From: Hyaloscypha bicolor E
Lineage: Eukaryota > Ascomycota > Leotiomycetes > Helotiales > Hyaloscyphaceae
DNA: 64,000 nt
NCBI RefSeq assembly: GCF_002865645.1
Contig: NW_020194555.1
Coordinates: forward strand, 2,568,288-2,632,287
Direction: 5' to 3'
Position 1 is the stretch's first letter, and every line of letters begins with the position of its first letter. The notes below the pieces were generated by a model. That model was not told the origin of the DNA, did not search any database, and saw nothing but the letters and a program-made list of their open reading frames with translations. Both the position numbers and the translations under genes were made by a program. This document shows positions 23,356 through 34,029 of the stretch, in pieces.

Positions 23356-23457
23356 AAAAAAAAACTTAGCTTCTCTTCGATTATGCGTGTCATCCTTAGT
23401 GCAGGGGCCATGCTAATCTTCTCTGTATCTTTACGATTTGACCGTATGCCTTTCGGC
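23356..23457 (-). ncRNA. U6 spliceosomal small nuclear RNA
   Basis: On the minus strand a 5' hairpin GCC-GAAA-GGC is followed by GGTCAAAT, then GATACAGAGAAGATTAGCAT and GGCCCCTGC..AAGGATGACAC, which is nearly invariant U6 (ACAGAGA box pairing with the 5' splice site; AGC triad; U4-interacting region). The RNA ends in a run of nine Ts (complement of 23356-23364), a Pol III terminator. Length is about 98-102 nt, as usual, and no intron interrupts the conserved core. The exact 5' end is inferred from the hairpin. Confidence 0.96.
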
Positions 23458-23480
23458 AGGGGAAAAGGTTTAATTTTGGG

Positions 23481-23487
23481 TTATATG
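23481..23487 (-). promoter_or_regulatory. TATA box of the U6 gene
   Basis: ATATAA on the minus strand lies about 25-30 bp upstream of the U6 hairpin, the position used by TFIIIB at U6 promoters. I do not see a convincing B-box immediately downstream of the gene. Confidence 0.6.
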
Positions 23488-24242
23488 GTGTGGGAGAGGG
23501 GTGTGGCTGGTGCCTGGCGGGCGAGGCAGATAGGTGAGTCATGTCTGTGAACATGGTTGAGGTTGGGTTTTCAGCCTCAGGTTTGATGAGAGGGAATGGA
23601 AAGGTGTGAGGATCTGTTGACTGAAGCCGGGAAAGAAGTCTGTTTCGATTTTGGATGGAATAAATGTTCTGGTTGGGGTTCCAGAATGATATTTGAACCC
23701 ACACGCGCAGCGAACACTTCAAAGTTTGCCAAGGCAGTAGATTGGGATGTGAGAATGAAGGCTTGAGTTGCTAAGAGCTTGAAAATTGATATGGAAATGT
23801 TGAGAGAGGTACTGAAAATTGTCACACACCGTAGCAACACTTGCTTCCTGGATTGGCACTTTCGCTTAAGGAAGAAAAAGGGGGGAAGCGGAGTTCACTC
23901 GTCCCCGCCAATCAGAAAGCGGGAAAACATTCAACAGATGAATATTTAAGACGCAAAATATACTTCGCAGGACCTATAAACTTGGATTGCGCACAGTTTA
24001 CTATTGTTATACATTCTGATTTAAGCTTCATTAGGTCAACAATGATGAAGATAAAGGCGGGGAGGTAGTTGAGAAGAAATTTCTATATCTCTAGTGGTAT
24101 CGATGTCTAAAACCTACGCCGCGTTTAACCAACGTATCGCAATATATACACTCCCCCAATGCAACTCCATGCTTCCCATCTGGAAGACCCCAGCTCCACA
24201 ACTCACTCAGGGTATCATCATCATCATCAACACCTCTCTTCT
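23488..24242. other. Intergenic region without a supported gene
   Basis: About 750 bp between U6 and the 3' end of the sugar permease. A GGGTTCAAATA match to a tRNA-type B-box occurs on the minus strand near 23692-23702, but no cloverleaf can be folded around it. It might serve as an upstream Pol III element; this is speculation. Confidence 0.4.
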
Positions 24243-25842
24243 TTAAGAAGAGCGAGAAAGCTCAGCTTCCTCAACCTTAACGTCCTTAGGGGCATGGATT
24301 TCAACTACACCATCTACACCATAAGGAGCTGGGAAAGCACCAATGACATCCTTGACACGCTTGATGTTGCGGCCAGTTCGGAGCCAGTGGAAAGTGACGT
24401 ATCCAAAGACGTAGACGAAGCCGACGAGAGGCACGACGTAAGAGATGCGAGTACCAGCTGAATCAGCGATGGCACCTTGGATGGGAGGGAAGACAGCACC
24501 GCCTGCAGTCGAATTAGCACGGAAGTTCTGTGGATGTAAAGAAGGAGCTCAGCTTACCAGAGACACCCATGACCAAGATACCTGCACCGCGGCGGGTGTG
24601 GCGGCCGAGGTTCGCAGTTCCGAGAGTGAAGAGAGTGGGGTACATCGGTGCCTCGAGGAAGAAGATGGCGATCAAGACACCGACTGCAGCGTTGCCTTTG
24701 GCTGCGCAAATGACTGCATTGAGAGCGATGGCAATGGCGGCATAGACCCTAGGTAACTGAATTAGCAACCGCTAGGATACAGATTGTTCCAGAGAACATG
24801 GGACAAAGTCTAGGGAGAACTTACATGAGAAGGAAGTCAGCCTGGAAGACTGTGGCAAGAGCAGTAGCAACAAATCTGCCAACGGTGAAAGTAATGAGGG
24901 CGTATGAGAGAAGGTTGGAGGCTTGAGCAGAAGTAAAGGTGGCGTTCTCAGTGGCGTAGTTTATGAAGAAAGAAGCGATCGTAACTTGAGCGCCGACATA
25001 GCAGAACTGAGCAATGAACCCGAAGATCATGTTGTATTGCTTGTAGATAGGCCCCTGGCCGAGTTCGTTGCCGAACTCGTCAGTACCGAAGTTCTCGGCA
25101 GTTGAACTGTTGAGCATTTCTTCAGAGACTTCTGGCAACTTGGTGACCAGGAAGAGAATGGCAATAGCAACACCAGCTGCGGAAACGGCAAGATATACAA
25201 ATTGCACGTTGACCAAATTGTGAGCATTCTTGCCAGTGAAGAAGAACTTGGAGGCGATCAAGGGCCCGATGAAAGAAGCAACACCGTTCCATGACTGGCA
25301 GAATTGAAGACGGGCTGAGGCGCTGGCTGGATCACCAATGACCACAGCGTAGCTGTTTGCCGCGGTCTCCAAAGTAGCAAGACCGCAAGCAATGACGAGA
25401 GTGCATGCACAGAAGCCTGAATGTCCCAGTTAGTGTTGGTCGCTTTGGAAGTTTGAATGTACCACTTACCACCGAATGAAGCGATTCGGTGCTCGTAGGT
25501 AGAGAAGTGTGCTGTAGGCCAGAAGAAAATAGCACCCAAGCTGTAAAGCGAAAGTCCCATAAGAATAGTGATCTTGTACCCCTTCCGCTTCATAACCTCA
25601 GCGGCAATAGGCGAGAAGAGCAGGTAGCCGCCACCGAAGTAAACAACTTGAAGGCCGGTAGATTGAAGCTTGGTGATATCGAGGACCGTCTGGAAATGCT
25701 TGTTGAGGACATCTAAGAGGCCGTACGAGAAGCCCCAGAGAAAGAAGAGGGAGATGACGAGGGAGAGAGGGAAGATGAGCTGCTTTCCCCTCAGGAAGCC
25801 CTGTGCGAGCGTGGGAGCAACGATTGGAACTCCGCCAGCCAT
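24243..25842 (-). CDS. MFS sugar:H+ symporter, FucP/glucose-galactose transporter family
   Basis: Several exons encode about 12 membrane segments. It starts MAGGVPIVAPTLAQGF, then FPLSLVISLFFLWGFSYGLL and LQVVYFGGGYLLFSPIAAEV, the signature region of L-fucose permease (FucP) homologues. Later parts are ANSYAVVIGDPASASARLQF, APMYPTLFTLGTANLGRHTR (conserved E.P..YPT.F.LG....G) and a final PLVGFVYVFGYVTFHWLRTG. Introns are seen near 25410-25470, between the frames at 24821 and 24768, and near 24490-24550. It ends VEEAELSRSS. The family imports hexoses (fucose, glucose, galactose) across the plasma membrane with protons; the substrate here is not determinable from sequence. It stands alone with a long upstream gap. 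Confidence 0.92.
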
Positions 25843-27365
25843 TGCGAAAGATTGTTAGGGCGAAGACGGTAGAATGGGAGGGGAAGACTGCAAATGTCTT
25901 ATCGATTCTCCTGTTGAGTGTAGGGGGAAAGATGCGGTCGATGATGTTGTCGATGACGGTCATTTCTGCATACTGGGCACCATGTCTTTATACCTCACTC
26001 TCCATCAGAAGGTGCATCTCCAGACCCCAGCTCGCTCGAGTTCCATCTTCACGTCCTATTGACAAGGCAGGAGCTACCTGGCATCGAGACGAGACGCCCC
26101 AGGCCTTGTTAGTAACTCAGTAGACCTGGTGGTCGTCCCGGAGCTAAGACAATTTTGGCCCAACCCGCTGGCACTAAATTGGTCCAGGATCTGGAGCCCA
26201 AACCCGATCACTGAGCAAGCGGCTGGCCTTTGACGGACAGTTCAGCGCGCTGCCATTGGCTGGCTCTCCATCGTGGTCCGGGTTGAGCCCCCCGAGAGTC
26301 TGGCCGAAGCGAGATCAGAGACGCAGATCTGTTGAATCTTTTCCCACCAAGATAGCATATTCAGTGGCGAGCCAATCATGGCCTTGTTTTGCTCGCTCGC
26401 AAGATCTCTCGCTGGTGGCTTGCATGAGCTAGTCTTGATCTGGCTACGCCACTTCCCCGCAGCCAGTTGTGTCTCGCGCACCAACGACTTCCCCTTCCCT
26501 TCCCTGACTTGTCTCGGGGAATTTGTGGATCCCTGGAGAAACCCCATGTCCCGCATCACCTGATATCTGAGCTCGTCCTTTTCGCTACAGTACAGTAGAT
26601 ATCTGAAATCAAACATGAAGATATCCACAGAGCCGTTTTTGGCTTCTGGCGAGGTCTAGATGCTGTCACTTGAAAAGCTCTTCCCTGGTGTGGGGCAGGA
26701 GTACAGGAGGCGAGCACACGAGAGAGAAGGGGATTGGTGTTTCCACTGAGCTCCCTTGACATCCATGAAACTTCATGCATATCCAAAAATGATATCTCTC
26801 ATGACAGCGGTGCCTGACTCGTCGGCGTCCCGTGCTAGGATCTCGATATCTATCGAAACCAGGAGCAATGAGCGTTAAGGACATGATCGCACCTCCTGCC
26901 AGAGTAAAGCTCGCTCACCAACTGGAACTCTATCTCGATGTCTCCCGCTCCTCGTCTCGCTATCAATTTCGATACTTGGACATTCAGCACCGGCATCTGC
27001 ATGCATCTCCCGGACGCTCTCCCAACGTCATCAGCAAAAGGCGCAAGCAAATCCCGACATCCCCTCCCCGCCTCTTCAGCCATCACGCCATCTTCCTTGC
27101 TCCACAAACACCTCAAGCTTTGCCCAGACCAATCCCGCATCTCCACACCCCTCCATCTCGCTGAAATTCGAACGCTAGCGCGGGGAAATGGCCTTCTAGC
27201 GTGCTTCTAGAAGGAAGCAACTCACTCCGACCCACCCCTGTCAGTCGCCGACGGTGGCTTTCCCGTCGGCACCTCTTCCCCATCGTCCAACATCAGCTGC
27301 ATCAAAAGAGGCAAAGGCAGGATGACTATTGTGCCACAAGGCGCCAATTCATGCAGGATAGAGTT
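25843..27365. other. Long gene-poor region upstream of the permease
   Basis: The first part should contain the permease promoter. I find no credible coding region: frames on both strands are short and overlap (for example 26242-26628 minus, 26832-27164 plus). A GCTTCTAGAAGG-type palindromic patch occurs at about 27191-27215, resembling sequences inside the tandem repeat that follows. Confidence 0.4.
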
Positions 27366-27765
27366 GCATCAGCCATCTCTGGCTTCGAGTTATCCCGCAA
27401 AAGGAAGGCTTCTGGAAGACTTCTAGCGTGCTTCCCTGTGTGACGGGAGGGGAATGTCCGTTGGCAAGCCATCAACCTGGAGCTGTGTTATCAAAGCGTG
27501 CAGCTCAAGCTCTCAGAGCTGCATTAGTTATCGCTAGCTTCGAGTTATCCCGCGAAAGGAAGGCTTCTAGAAAGCTTCTAGCGTGTTTCTCTGTGTGACG
27601 GGAGAGGAATCTCCGCTAGCAAGCCGTCAACCTGGGAGTTTGTTATCAAATCGTGCAGCTCAAGCTCTCACAGTTGCATCAGCTATCTCTTGCCCCTCCT
27701 CGTCCCGCACCAGGAAACTTCTAGCGTGCTTCTAGCGTCCTTCTCTCTTCTGGGGGCTGGGAACC
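27366..27765. repeat. 155-bp tandem repeat, about 2.5 copies
   Basis: Copies start at 27366, 27521 and 27676, each opening GCATYAG and containing TTCGAGTTATCCCGC, AAAGGAAGGCTTCT, CTTCTAGCGTG and GTGTGACGGGAG. The first two are full length with a period of exactly 155 bp; the third diverges after about 60-90 bp. Differences include many C/T changes. There is no coding potential across the unit. Confidence 0.88.
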
Positions 27766-28479
27766 CCAGCTCTGTTGACAAAGAAGCTCAACTCTATTAT
27801 TCTGTGGTACATTGCATTATCGCCTCCGGGGTAGTTTTGTGGAGAAATCCCTTTTATTGACATCACAAAATTGGTCGTTTCTTATCATTCATCCTCTCTT
27901 AGCATATGCGGCAGCCATCAGTCGCCTACTCATGTGATCCCATCTGTATTCTTAGCTTCAATATATCCGTCGACTTCACATCACCTGCCAAGTGCATGAC
28001 TCGGGACGCACTGAAGATTCAAGACCTTAACAGTCTCGGCCCAAACTTGAATATACTCTGCTCATCCGAATCAAATCTGCAAATATCTCGTGATCTCGGC
28101 CCCCCTCCAATTTCTTGGTCCTATTATGCCATGATTTGTTTCTTCTTTGCTGTCTCGCATAAGCTTCGACCTCACAGGTTGAGTCGCAGTTGAAACTTAC
28201 GGTACGCGGCAAAAGGGCTCAACCCTGTCTGTCCACTCCAACTTCCCCGTCCACCTTATCGAAGCTGGGGTCTCCGGCCACGTCCCACTCCTCGGACCTA
28301 TTTCCTGCATCCTTGTCTCAAATCAGACCAACGAGCTTCGAGCTCAAGGGCCAAAATTGCCGCAGTAAGCCTTGAGAAGATGAAGCTGGCGCAAGCTTCC
28401 TACCAGGCGTCGTCAGTCATATTGCTCCCAAGTCGCCCGTGCGGCGATCTCCTCCAGTACGTTGCAGCCTCCTGTGTAG
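27766..28479. other. Gene-poor region downstream of the repeat
   Basis: No supported gene; the plus frame 27906-28193 lacks motifs. This is the 3' flank of the HET gene on the minus strand. Confidence 0.4.
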
Positions 28480-30129
28480 TCAAGAGTCTGCTAAAGTGAT
28501 GTCCACTTGGTACATCTCATTGTTACAGACATCTGGTTGGAGAACTTTCCGTATAGAATGCGATATCCTCAACGTGGAGCCCCTTTCCTTTAAGACCACA
28601 CTATCCTGCACTGGGATGCCAAACACATCCAGGTCACGCATTGCCGGAGGCATTCTGTTGTGTTGTTCATGCTCCACTCCCGCGATAAACTGAGATATCA
28701 AAATTGGGTCACAGCTACTCCCGTTGAAGAGGGTGGAAACTAGTTCTTGTGGCCGGCTGTTCCAGTTTATACACAAGAAGAAGCAAGACACGCTGATTGT
28801 TATTCCTTTGCGCAAACTTTCACCTTCGAATCGTATAAAACACCAACTCTGGCATGCGTTGCCTGTGGTGAAGAACAACTCGTCGTGTTCGTCGAAATGA
28901 CTCGCTGGGCTGGCATCGTAGCTTCTAAAGCCTCGTGGGAGGAGAATCTGCATTGCAGAGGTGCGACAGCTGATGATAAGGTCGTTCTCTCGCTGGCGCA
29001 TTTGGCTATGGGGCAGATGTGGGATTTCGGGAAGTTTTGAGAGTATATAGATGGTTCTATAAAGGGAAGCGTCCAATGGTACCGACGGGACAGTTACCAG
29101 CGAAGACTGTATATCCCGTACAAACATGTCTGGACCGCATTTCCTTAGCTGAACCCCAAGACGAGAGGACCCAGCGTATTTCATGGAGCAGCCGAGGTCT
29201 TGGACATGCAGATGGTCTTTGTAACCTATCCGGAATTTTAAGAGGCCAGTATGCATGCGGATTCCTCTGTTCGTGATCGAAAAGTCTGTGTGAAAAGTGG
29301 ATTTATTCGCCTTGATGATGCCCCTACAGCCTGAGAACTCCTTTGGAGACTCCGCAAGAATGCCCGAATACCGACGGCCAGGTCGGCGACTCTGGCTCGG
29401 CTCCGCCTCCCAAGCGAAAATGCTGAGGTCGCAGTCAGCTTTGATGATCTCTTCTTGGAGGCGCCTGAAGGCTTTCGTTCCTTCTCCGTATAGCAACGAC
29501 ATATTCACATCAAATATGCCAAGTAAGCAATATGCGGCATCCTCCTCTCTTGTGGTCTTTCTGTCGGCTGCCCACGACAGTCTCGTTGCGACCGCAATTG
29601 AAGACAGTGGGGCAAGATGGTCCAAAACAGTTGAGCCAATACCCGTGATATCAGAGATTTCCTTCAAGAGACGGTTCTTGCAGCCCTTGAATTGCCAGTT
29701 CTGATCGAAGAAGTTGACCTTTTGGGGCGCGATGAGCTCTTGTAAAGTCCATCCCCGCCAGAACCACCTGCAGTCCTCCAGTGCCGTCGAGACATCCGCA
29801 GAAGATTTCAAGTCGGACAAGTAGACGTAGCAAACGGCCGCGCGCTTGTACCATACAAACATCGAGTTGATGGCCTCGGTGAGTTCAGCGCTACTGGATT
29901 TATCGATGCAGCACGTATCTACCCATACGTAGGCCAGCCCATCTCCCGAGGCTAGTTTGCAAGCCATCTCGATCTTGTGGAACGCCTCTTTGCTCCTCGC
30001 CGTTCCGACTCTCATCTCATCGTATGAGACTTCGCTGCCTTCCCACGTATGAGATAGGATGCCGTATGGAGGAATGTTCCGCCCGATGAACTCCTCGACG
30101 CTCATGGAAGACACATTGATAAGCCGCAT
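28480..30129 (-). CDS. HET-domain protein, HET-D/E-like N-terminal type, no NACHT/WD40
   Basis: A single-exon protein of 549 residues starting MRLINVSSMSVEEFIG. The HET domain spans about residues 20-170: PPYGILSHTWEGSEVSY, then VWVDTCCIDKSSSAELTEAI, NSMFVWYKRAAVCYVYL and FWRGWTLQELIAP. The continuation DRKTTREEDAAYCLLGIFDV and SLLYGEGTKAFRRLQEEI is the conserved post-HET segment of the HET-D/HET-E/HET-R class. In those NLR-type proteins a NACHT ATPase and WD40 repeats follow; here the protein ends after about 300 further residues with no P-loop or WD repeats. It belongs to allorecognition or innate-type cell-death signalling. Complete and uninterrupted. Confidence 0.93.
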   Translation of the reverse strand: MRLINVSSMSVEEFIGRNIPPYGILSHTWEGSEVSYDEMRVGTARSKEAFHKIEMACKLASGDGLAYVWVDTCCIDKSSSAELTEAINSMFVWYKRAAVCYVYLSDLKSSADVSTALEDCRWFWRGWTLQELIAPQKVNFFDQNWQFKGCKNRLLKEISDITGIGSTVLDHLAPLSSIAVATRLSWAADRKTTREEDAAYCLLGIFDVNMSLLYGEGTKAFRRLQEEIIKADCDLSIFAWEAEPSQSRRPGRRYSGILAESPKEFSGCRGIIKANKSTFHTDFSITNRGIRMHTGLLKFRIGYKDHLHVQDLGCSMKYAGSSRLGVQLRKCGPDMFVRDIQSSLVTVPSVPLDASLYRTIYILSKLPEIPHLPHSQMRQRENDLIISCRTSAMQILLPRGFRSYDASPASHFDEHDELFFTTGNACQSWCFIRFEGESLRKGITISVSCFFLCINWNSRPQELVSTLFNGSSCDPILISQFIAGVEHEQHNRMPPAMRDLDVFGIPVQDSVVLKERGSTLRISHSIRKVLQPDVCNNEMYQVDITLADS

Positions 30130-30603
30130 GGTGGTAAAGACGCCAAAAACGGTATCTAGTCTGACGTGTAACGCGATATTCGCTTGAAAAGAGTCCCGAA
30201 TTTGGTAGAAGCTCTAACAAGGGATAGGAACTTAGATCGAGGCTCTGGCTATGAACCCGAAAGCTTAGACGGGCGTGGAAAATCACAAGGCTGGGGAATT
30301 AAGCGGGCCACTGAACTTTCAGCCTTGGAGGGTTGGGGGGGGTGGGGGGGGGGGGAGCTCTTTGTACAGCCTCATTTCTTGGCACACCTTTATATAAACC
30401 GGGTGGGTATTTACTTCTTTCTGATTCCGTGCTGCTGATCTATAATTATCAAGCAGGCATCGCAGTTTCATGTCCAACACAACTATTTTTACACCAACAT
30501 CTCCACTCGATGCACGCAACAGAGATGTATGCACCGATCAAATGCAATCATGCCTATGTTCAAATGCCCCAAACACCTTGACAAATGCAGTCAGACTTAT
30601 CAC
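30130..30603. other. Intergenic region with a G-rich tract
   Basis: It lies between the HET gene start and the 3' end of mbp1. Positions 30330-30356 are almost pure G on the plus strand (GGGTTGGGGGGGGTGGGGG and onward), able to form a G-quadruplex. No gene is seen. Confidence 0.6.
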
Positions 30604-33314
30604 TCAATTCTCAATGCGCAGCAAGAAATCTCGGACTCGGGCAAGCTCAACATCAGTCGGTTCACTCTCCACGGCGCGCAACAGATTGTCCAGTTGCTCA
30701 TCGACCTTGGTATCCTCAACACCAGTGCACAGACCGATAATCGTCCGATACTTGTTGGCCAGCTCCGAGCTCTTACTTTGCAAACCACGAACGTTTGCTT
30801 CCAGAGCTTTGTTGTTTTCAGCGTAGGCATTGACTCTGGCCCGAAGGACAGCCAGTGGCGGGAGAGCAGAAGCCAGGAATTGACGGTCGGTACCACCAAT
30901 TGTTAGGCCCTGGTGATCGGATGTGACCTTGGAGAGGACCGGACTTGCCTTTGGAGAAATGCCTAGACCAGTGTCTGCTTCCCCTACTTGCGCGTTAGAA
31001 TCGCCGTTGACTTGGCCGTATTGTGCTTGCAGTTGTGAAAGACGTGACCCTTCCTCTTCGTATGCTCTCATGAGATTGGATGCCTTCCGCTTCCGTGACT
31101 CTCGCTCGTTCATCTCTGCTTGAAGAGCGTCCAAGCGTCGGCGTTGTTCACCCAACTCTCCGGAAGCATCCCGCAGTTGCATATGAAGATCATCGATCAC
31201 AGCTTGCTTCTTGTCCATCTCCTTGCTGAATTCTTGTTCCGTCTCCGTTACCAAAGTCGTGATTGCTATACTTGTTAGGGAAGACCACAGTTCAAGGTTA
31301 GTAGTAACTTACCAGAGATGATCTCACTACTACTCTCCTTGACATCCGTGTCCATTGGCTTGCCTAGTACACGCGACTCCTCGCTAGATCGAGCTTCAAA
31401 ATCCGCTGGATCGCCCACACCAAAATCAATAGGACTGAGGTTTGACTTGTTCGGGATCGAGGCGTCGGCCCCAACCTCCATGAGTTGGGAAACAATGCTG
31501 CGATTATTGATTCTGGCCGCGATGTTCAAAGCGGTGTCGCCTGACTTATCTTGAATATTGACAACTTCAGACATGAAACGACCAATGCCGATTGACCTCT
31601 GGGAAGAGGAGCCAAGGTTGAAGGACGTCTGGCTGTTTGGCGCGCTGCCCTGACGGACGACAAATTCAAGTAGAGACTCAAGATAGTACTTGCTGGATTG
31701 ACTTCGGCCCTTGACCGCTGAAGTGACGGCTATGTGATGCAACACAGTTCGACCACGAGCATCTCGGAATTCGATTGTCGGGCCAAGAAGCTCCAGGATA
31801 TCTGGGAAGCACATTTGTTGGTAGTTGTTTGTAACCAAGCAAGTACGCATCAACGCCGTCTCCCCAGTGGCATTTACACGGAAGATACTCGCACCGTGAT
31901 CAATCAAGGCTTTCAGAAGAGGACCTCTAGCAAGCGTGGCAGCCCAGATGAGTGCAGTATTGCTGCTATTATCGATTGGCGCATCAAGTTCCCGAGCCGT
32001 CAAGGTAGTGAAGGCTTTGTGATTTGTGAAATCGTCTTCCGTGGTAAATAGTGACATCAAGAGATCCTTCGTGCGGTCCGTGGCGAGTGGGAGTGGAACA
32101 AGAGGCATGATTACATCGTCACCTTGGCCATGTTGCGAATGATAGACGAAAGACTCGTTGGGCTCCGTAGGAGACGCCTCCCGCATCGACATTCCATAGT
32201 AACCATCGTTCATGCCCTGTTGGCCATCATTCAAGCTTGGGGAAGGCCTCATCCTCTTCCTTGGGGGTTCTTCAAAGTCTCCATTGCGTGCGTCATCACG
32301 GCCTGTGTGTGAATATTGAGTTGCGTATGCGGAGTCTGCTCCATTTAGGGTGAAGCTGTCACCTGAGGCATAGCTCTGCATGCTTTGCTGAGAGCCTCCA
32401 GGGAATCCCGACTCTTGTGAACCAAGATGTTGTTGAGAAGATTGCCTGCTGAAGCTTGAAGGGCGAGTGGTATTGCCGTTCCGCATTCGTGGGCCGGGTG
32501 AATCGAAGCGTGCTTTGCTGATCGCCGCAACCGCATGTGATGCCGTACTCGAGATATTCTTGAAAAAGGTTCCGGATTGGCCGCTTGACCTGCTGTCAAC
32601 CCCTGAATTATATAAACGCTTTCTCTGAGCAGCCATAGCTTGTTCTTTTGTGGGTGTGTCGATTCCACCTCTTCCTGCGACACCTCCATCTTGACCCATA
32701 TCGTACGTTAAGAGAGGGCGCAACAACTCCTCGACGCCGTACTGCTTGCAGAACTCGACGCCTCTCTCAAATTTGATCCAGGTGCCTTGATATTTTCCAT
32801 ATCCCCCTTGAACCTTCTCATGTTCTCCTATCAAAATCTCCTTCTCCAGCACTTTTGTGCGCTTTCCCTTCTCAATGCCAGCAACCTTCAGGATCTGAGT
32901 TGCGTTCAACCAGCTATCCTTGCGCCGACGCATGACTGCGATACTATTGACTTCCATTTCGTAGACGTCAACTCCTGAGTATATAGCCTATTCCATTAAT
33001 CAGCTGGGGTTTATGATGGATGTCAGAAAAGTGCGCACAGAGTATATTTGAGGAGCATCGTTTCTGCGATTGACTCCGCTATAGCTATCAGATTGTCGAA
33101 ACGGGCCTCCGGGCTGCATCATCAAGCCGCTCCCTTGGGAGCCCTGGCTCATACTGAACGACATCGAGGGGTTGGGTCGGGTAATAGGCGAGTCCTGGTC
33201 CTCGTATACAACGTTGGCAGAGGAGAGCGAGCGAGCGTGGTTGAGGTGATTCTGACGGGAATGCGACGTGGTGGAAAGGGGTTGAGGGTTCGTAGTAATC
33301 GTCGTCGATGCCAT
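30604..33314 (-). CDS. mbp1: APSES/KilA-N ankyrin transcription factor Mbp1 (MBF/SBF DNA-binding subunit)
   Basis: Three exons (33314-33039, 32987-31313, 31265-30604) give 870 residues; the length is divisible by three. After a disordered ~90-residue leader comes the APSES domain (about residues 93-200): AIYSGVDVYEMEVNSIAVMR, RRKDSWLNATQILKVAGIEK, and GKYQGTWIKFERGVEFCKQY. Ankyrin repeats follow in the centre (NTALIWAATLARGPLLKALI, GRTVLHHIAVTSA, DKSGDTALNIAARINN). The C-terminus is a coiled coil for Swi6-type partner binding (DLHMQLRDASGELGEQRRRL). Mbp1 drives G1/S genes through MCB (ACGCGT) sites. An ACGCGT lies at 33795-33800 in its own upstream region. It is divergent from the LYR gene. 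Confidence 0.96.
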
Positions 33315-34029
33315 AAGGGTGAATCTAGAATGGAAGCGCTTTGGAAAGGTGAGGGTATCGCGTCACCGGGTCGATTGAGGAAGAGGGCTGCGCGAGATAG
33401 AAGTCGTCGCAGTCGAGGACAGACTCTTCTTCTCCGCCCAAGGCAAAGCAATGGCGATAAGAGACGAACGCGCTGATTTGGGCCAGCAAGGGAAGAGGAC
33501 GTGTTCGTGTATCGAGCGCGTAGAAGGTGTAAAGTGGTTTTGAGGGGTGGGGGGGATTGAAAGCCAATGAAATCTCGCCTGAGCCGAGGGAGGACGCGAT
33601 TTTCGCGAGGACTAAAACGGTTCGATGCACGAAATATGCAGGCGTCGGTCCGTGAACAATCGAACAATGAGTTGTAGAGAGGCGGTGGATTGAGGATTTT
33701 GGGATTCAGTTGCAGTGCTTCATTTTTAAATCTTTCTTTGGACCCTTTACTAGCCAGACTGGAAACCTCAACCGACTGCAAACTTATGGCGCACACGCGT
33801 CTGAAGAGTAGGCTGGCGCGACTTTCATTAACATGCCTTAGATCTAAGGCAAACATAGTTATGCCAAGGAAACATAAATATTGTTCAACTTATTGTTTTC
33901 CAGCATCACAAACTTTCAAACGCAAACACAACACCGCCGGCCAATGGCACTGCCGTTTGTTGGCAACCGTCTGCTGTCATACACTTGATAGCAGATGCCG
34001 TGGTGATCTGAAATCCGCCAACTCCCAAA
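33315..34029. promoter_or_regulatory. Divergent promoter region of mbp1 and the LYR-motif gene
   Basis: A 715-bp interval between opposite start codons. It contains an MCB-like ACGCGT at 33795-33800 inside CACACGCGTC. Long frames here (33149-33856 minus, 33048-33476 plus) overlap exon 1 of mbp1 and lack motifs; the left part is probably 5' UTR. Confidence 0.5.
33795..33800. promoter_or_regulatory. MCB-type ACGCGT site
   Basis: A palindromic ACGCGT, the consensus bound by MBF complexes, about 480 bp upstream of the mbp1 start codon. Autoregulation is inference; one hexamer can occur by chance. Confidence 0.35.

Noticed and set aside
23688..23705. tRNA-like B-box GGGTTCAAATA on the minus strand
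   Set aside because: No A-box, acceptor stem or anticodon arm can be assembled around it.
23396..23722. A 108-codon minus-strand frame overlapping the U6 gene
   Set aside because: It covers the conserved U6 core and terminator region; the RNA gene explains the sequence.
33149..33856. A 235-codon minus frame overlapping the first exon of mbp1
   Set aside because: It is in another phase from the well-supported exon and lacks any family motif.
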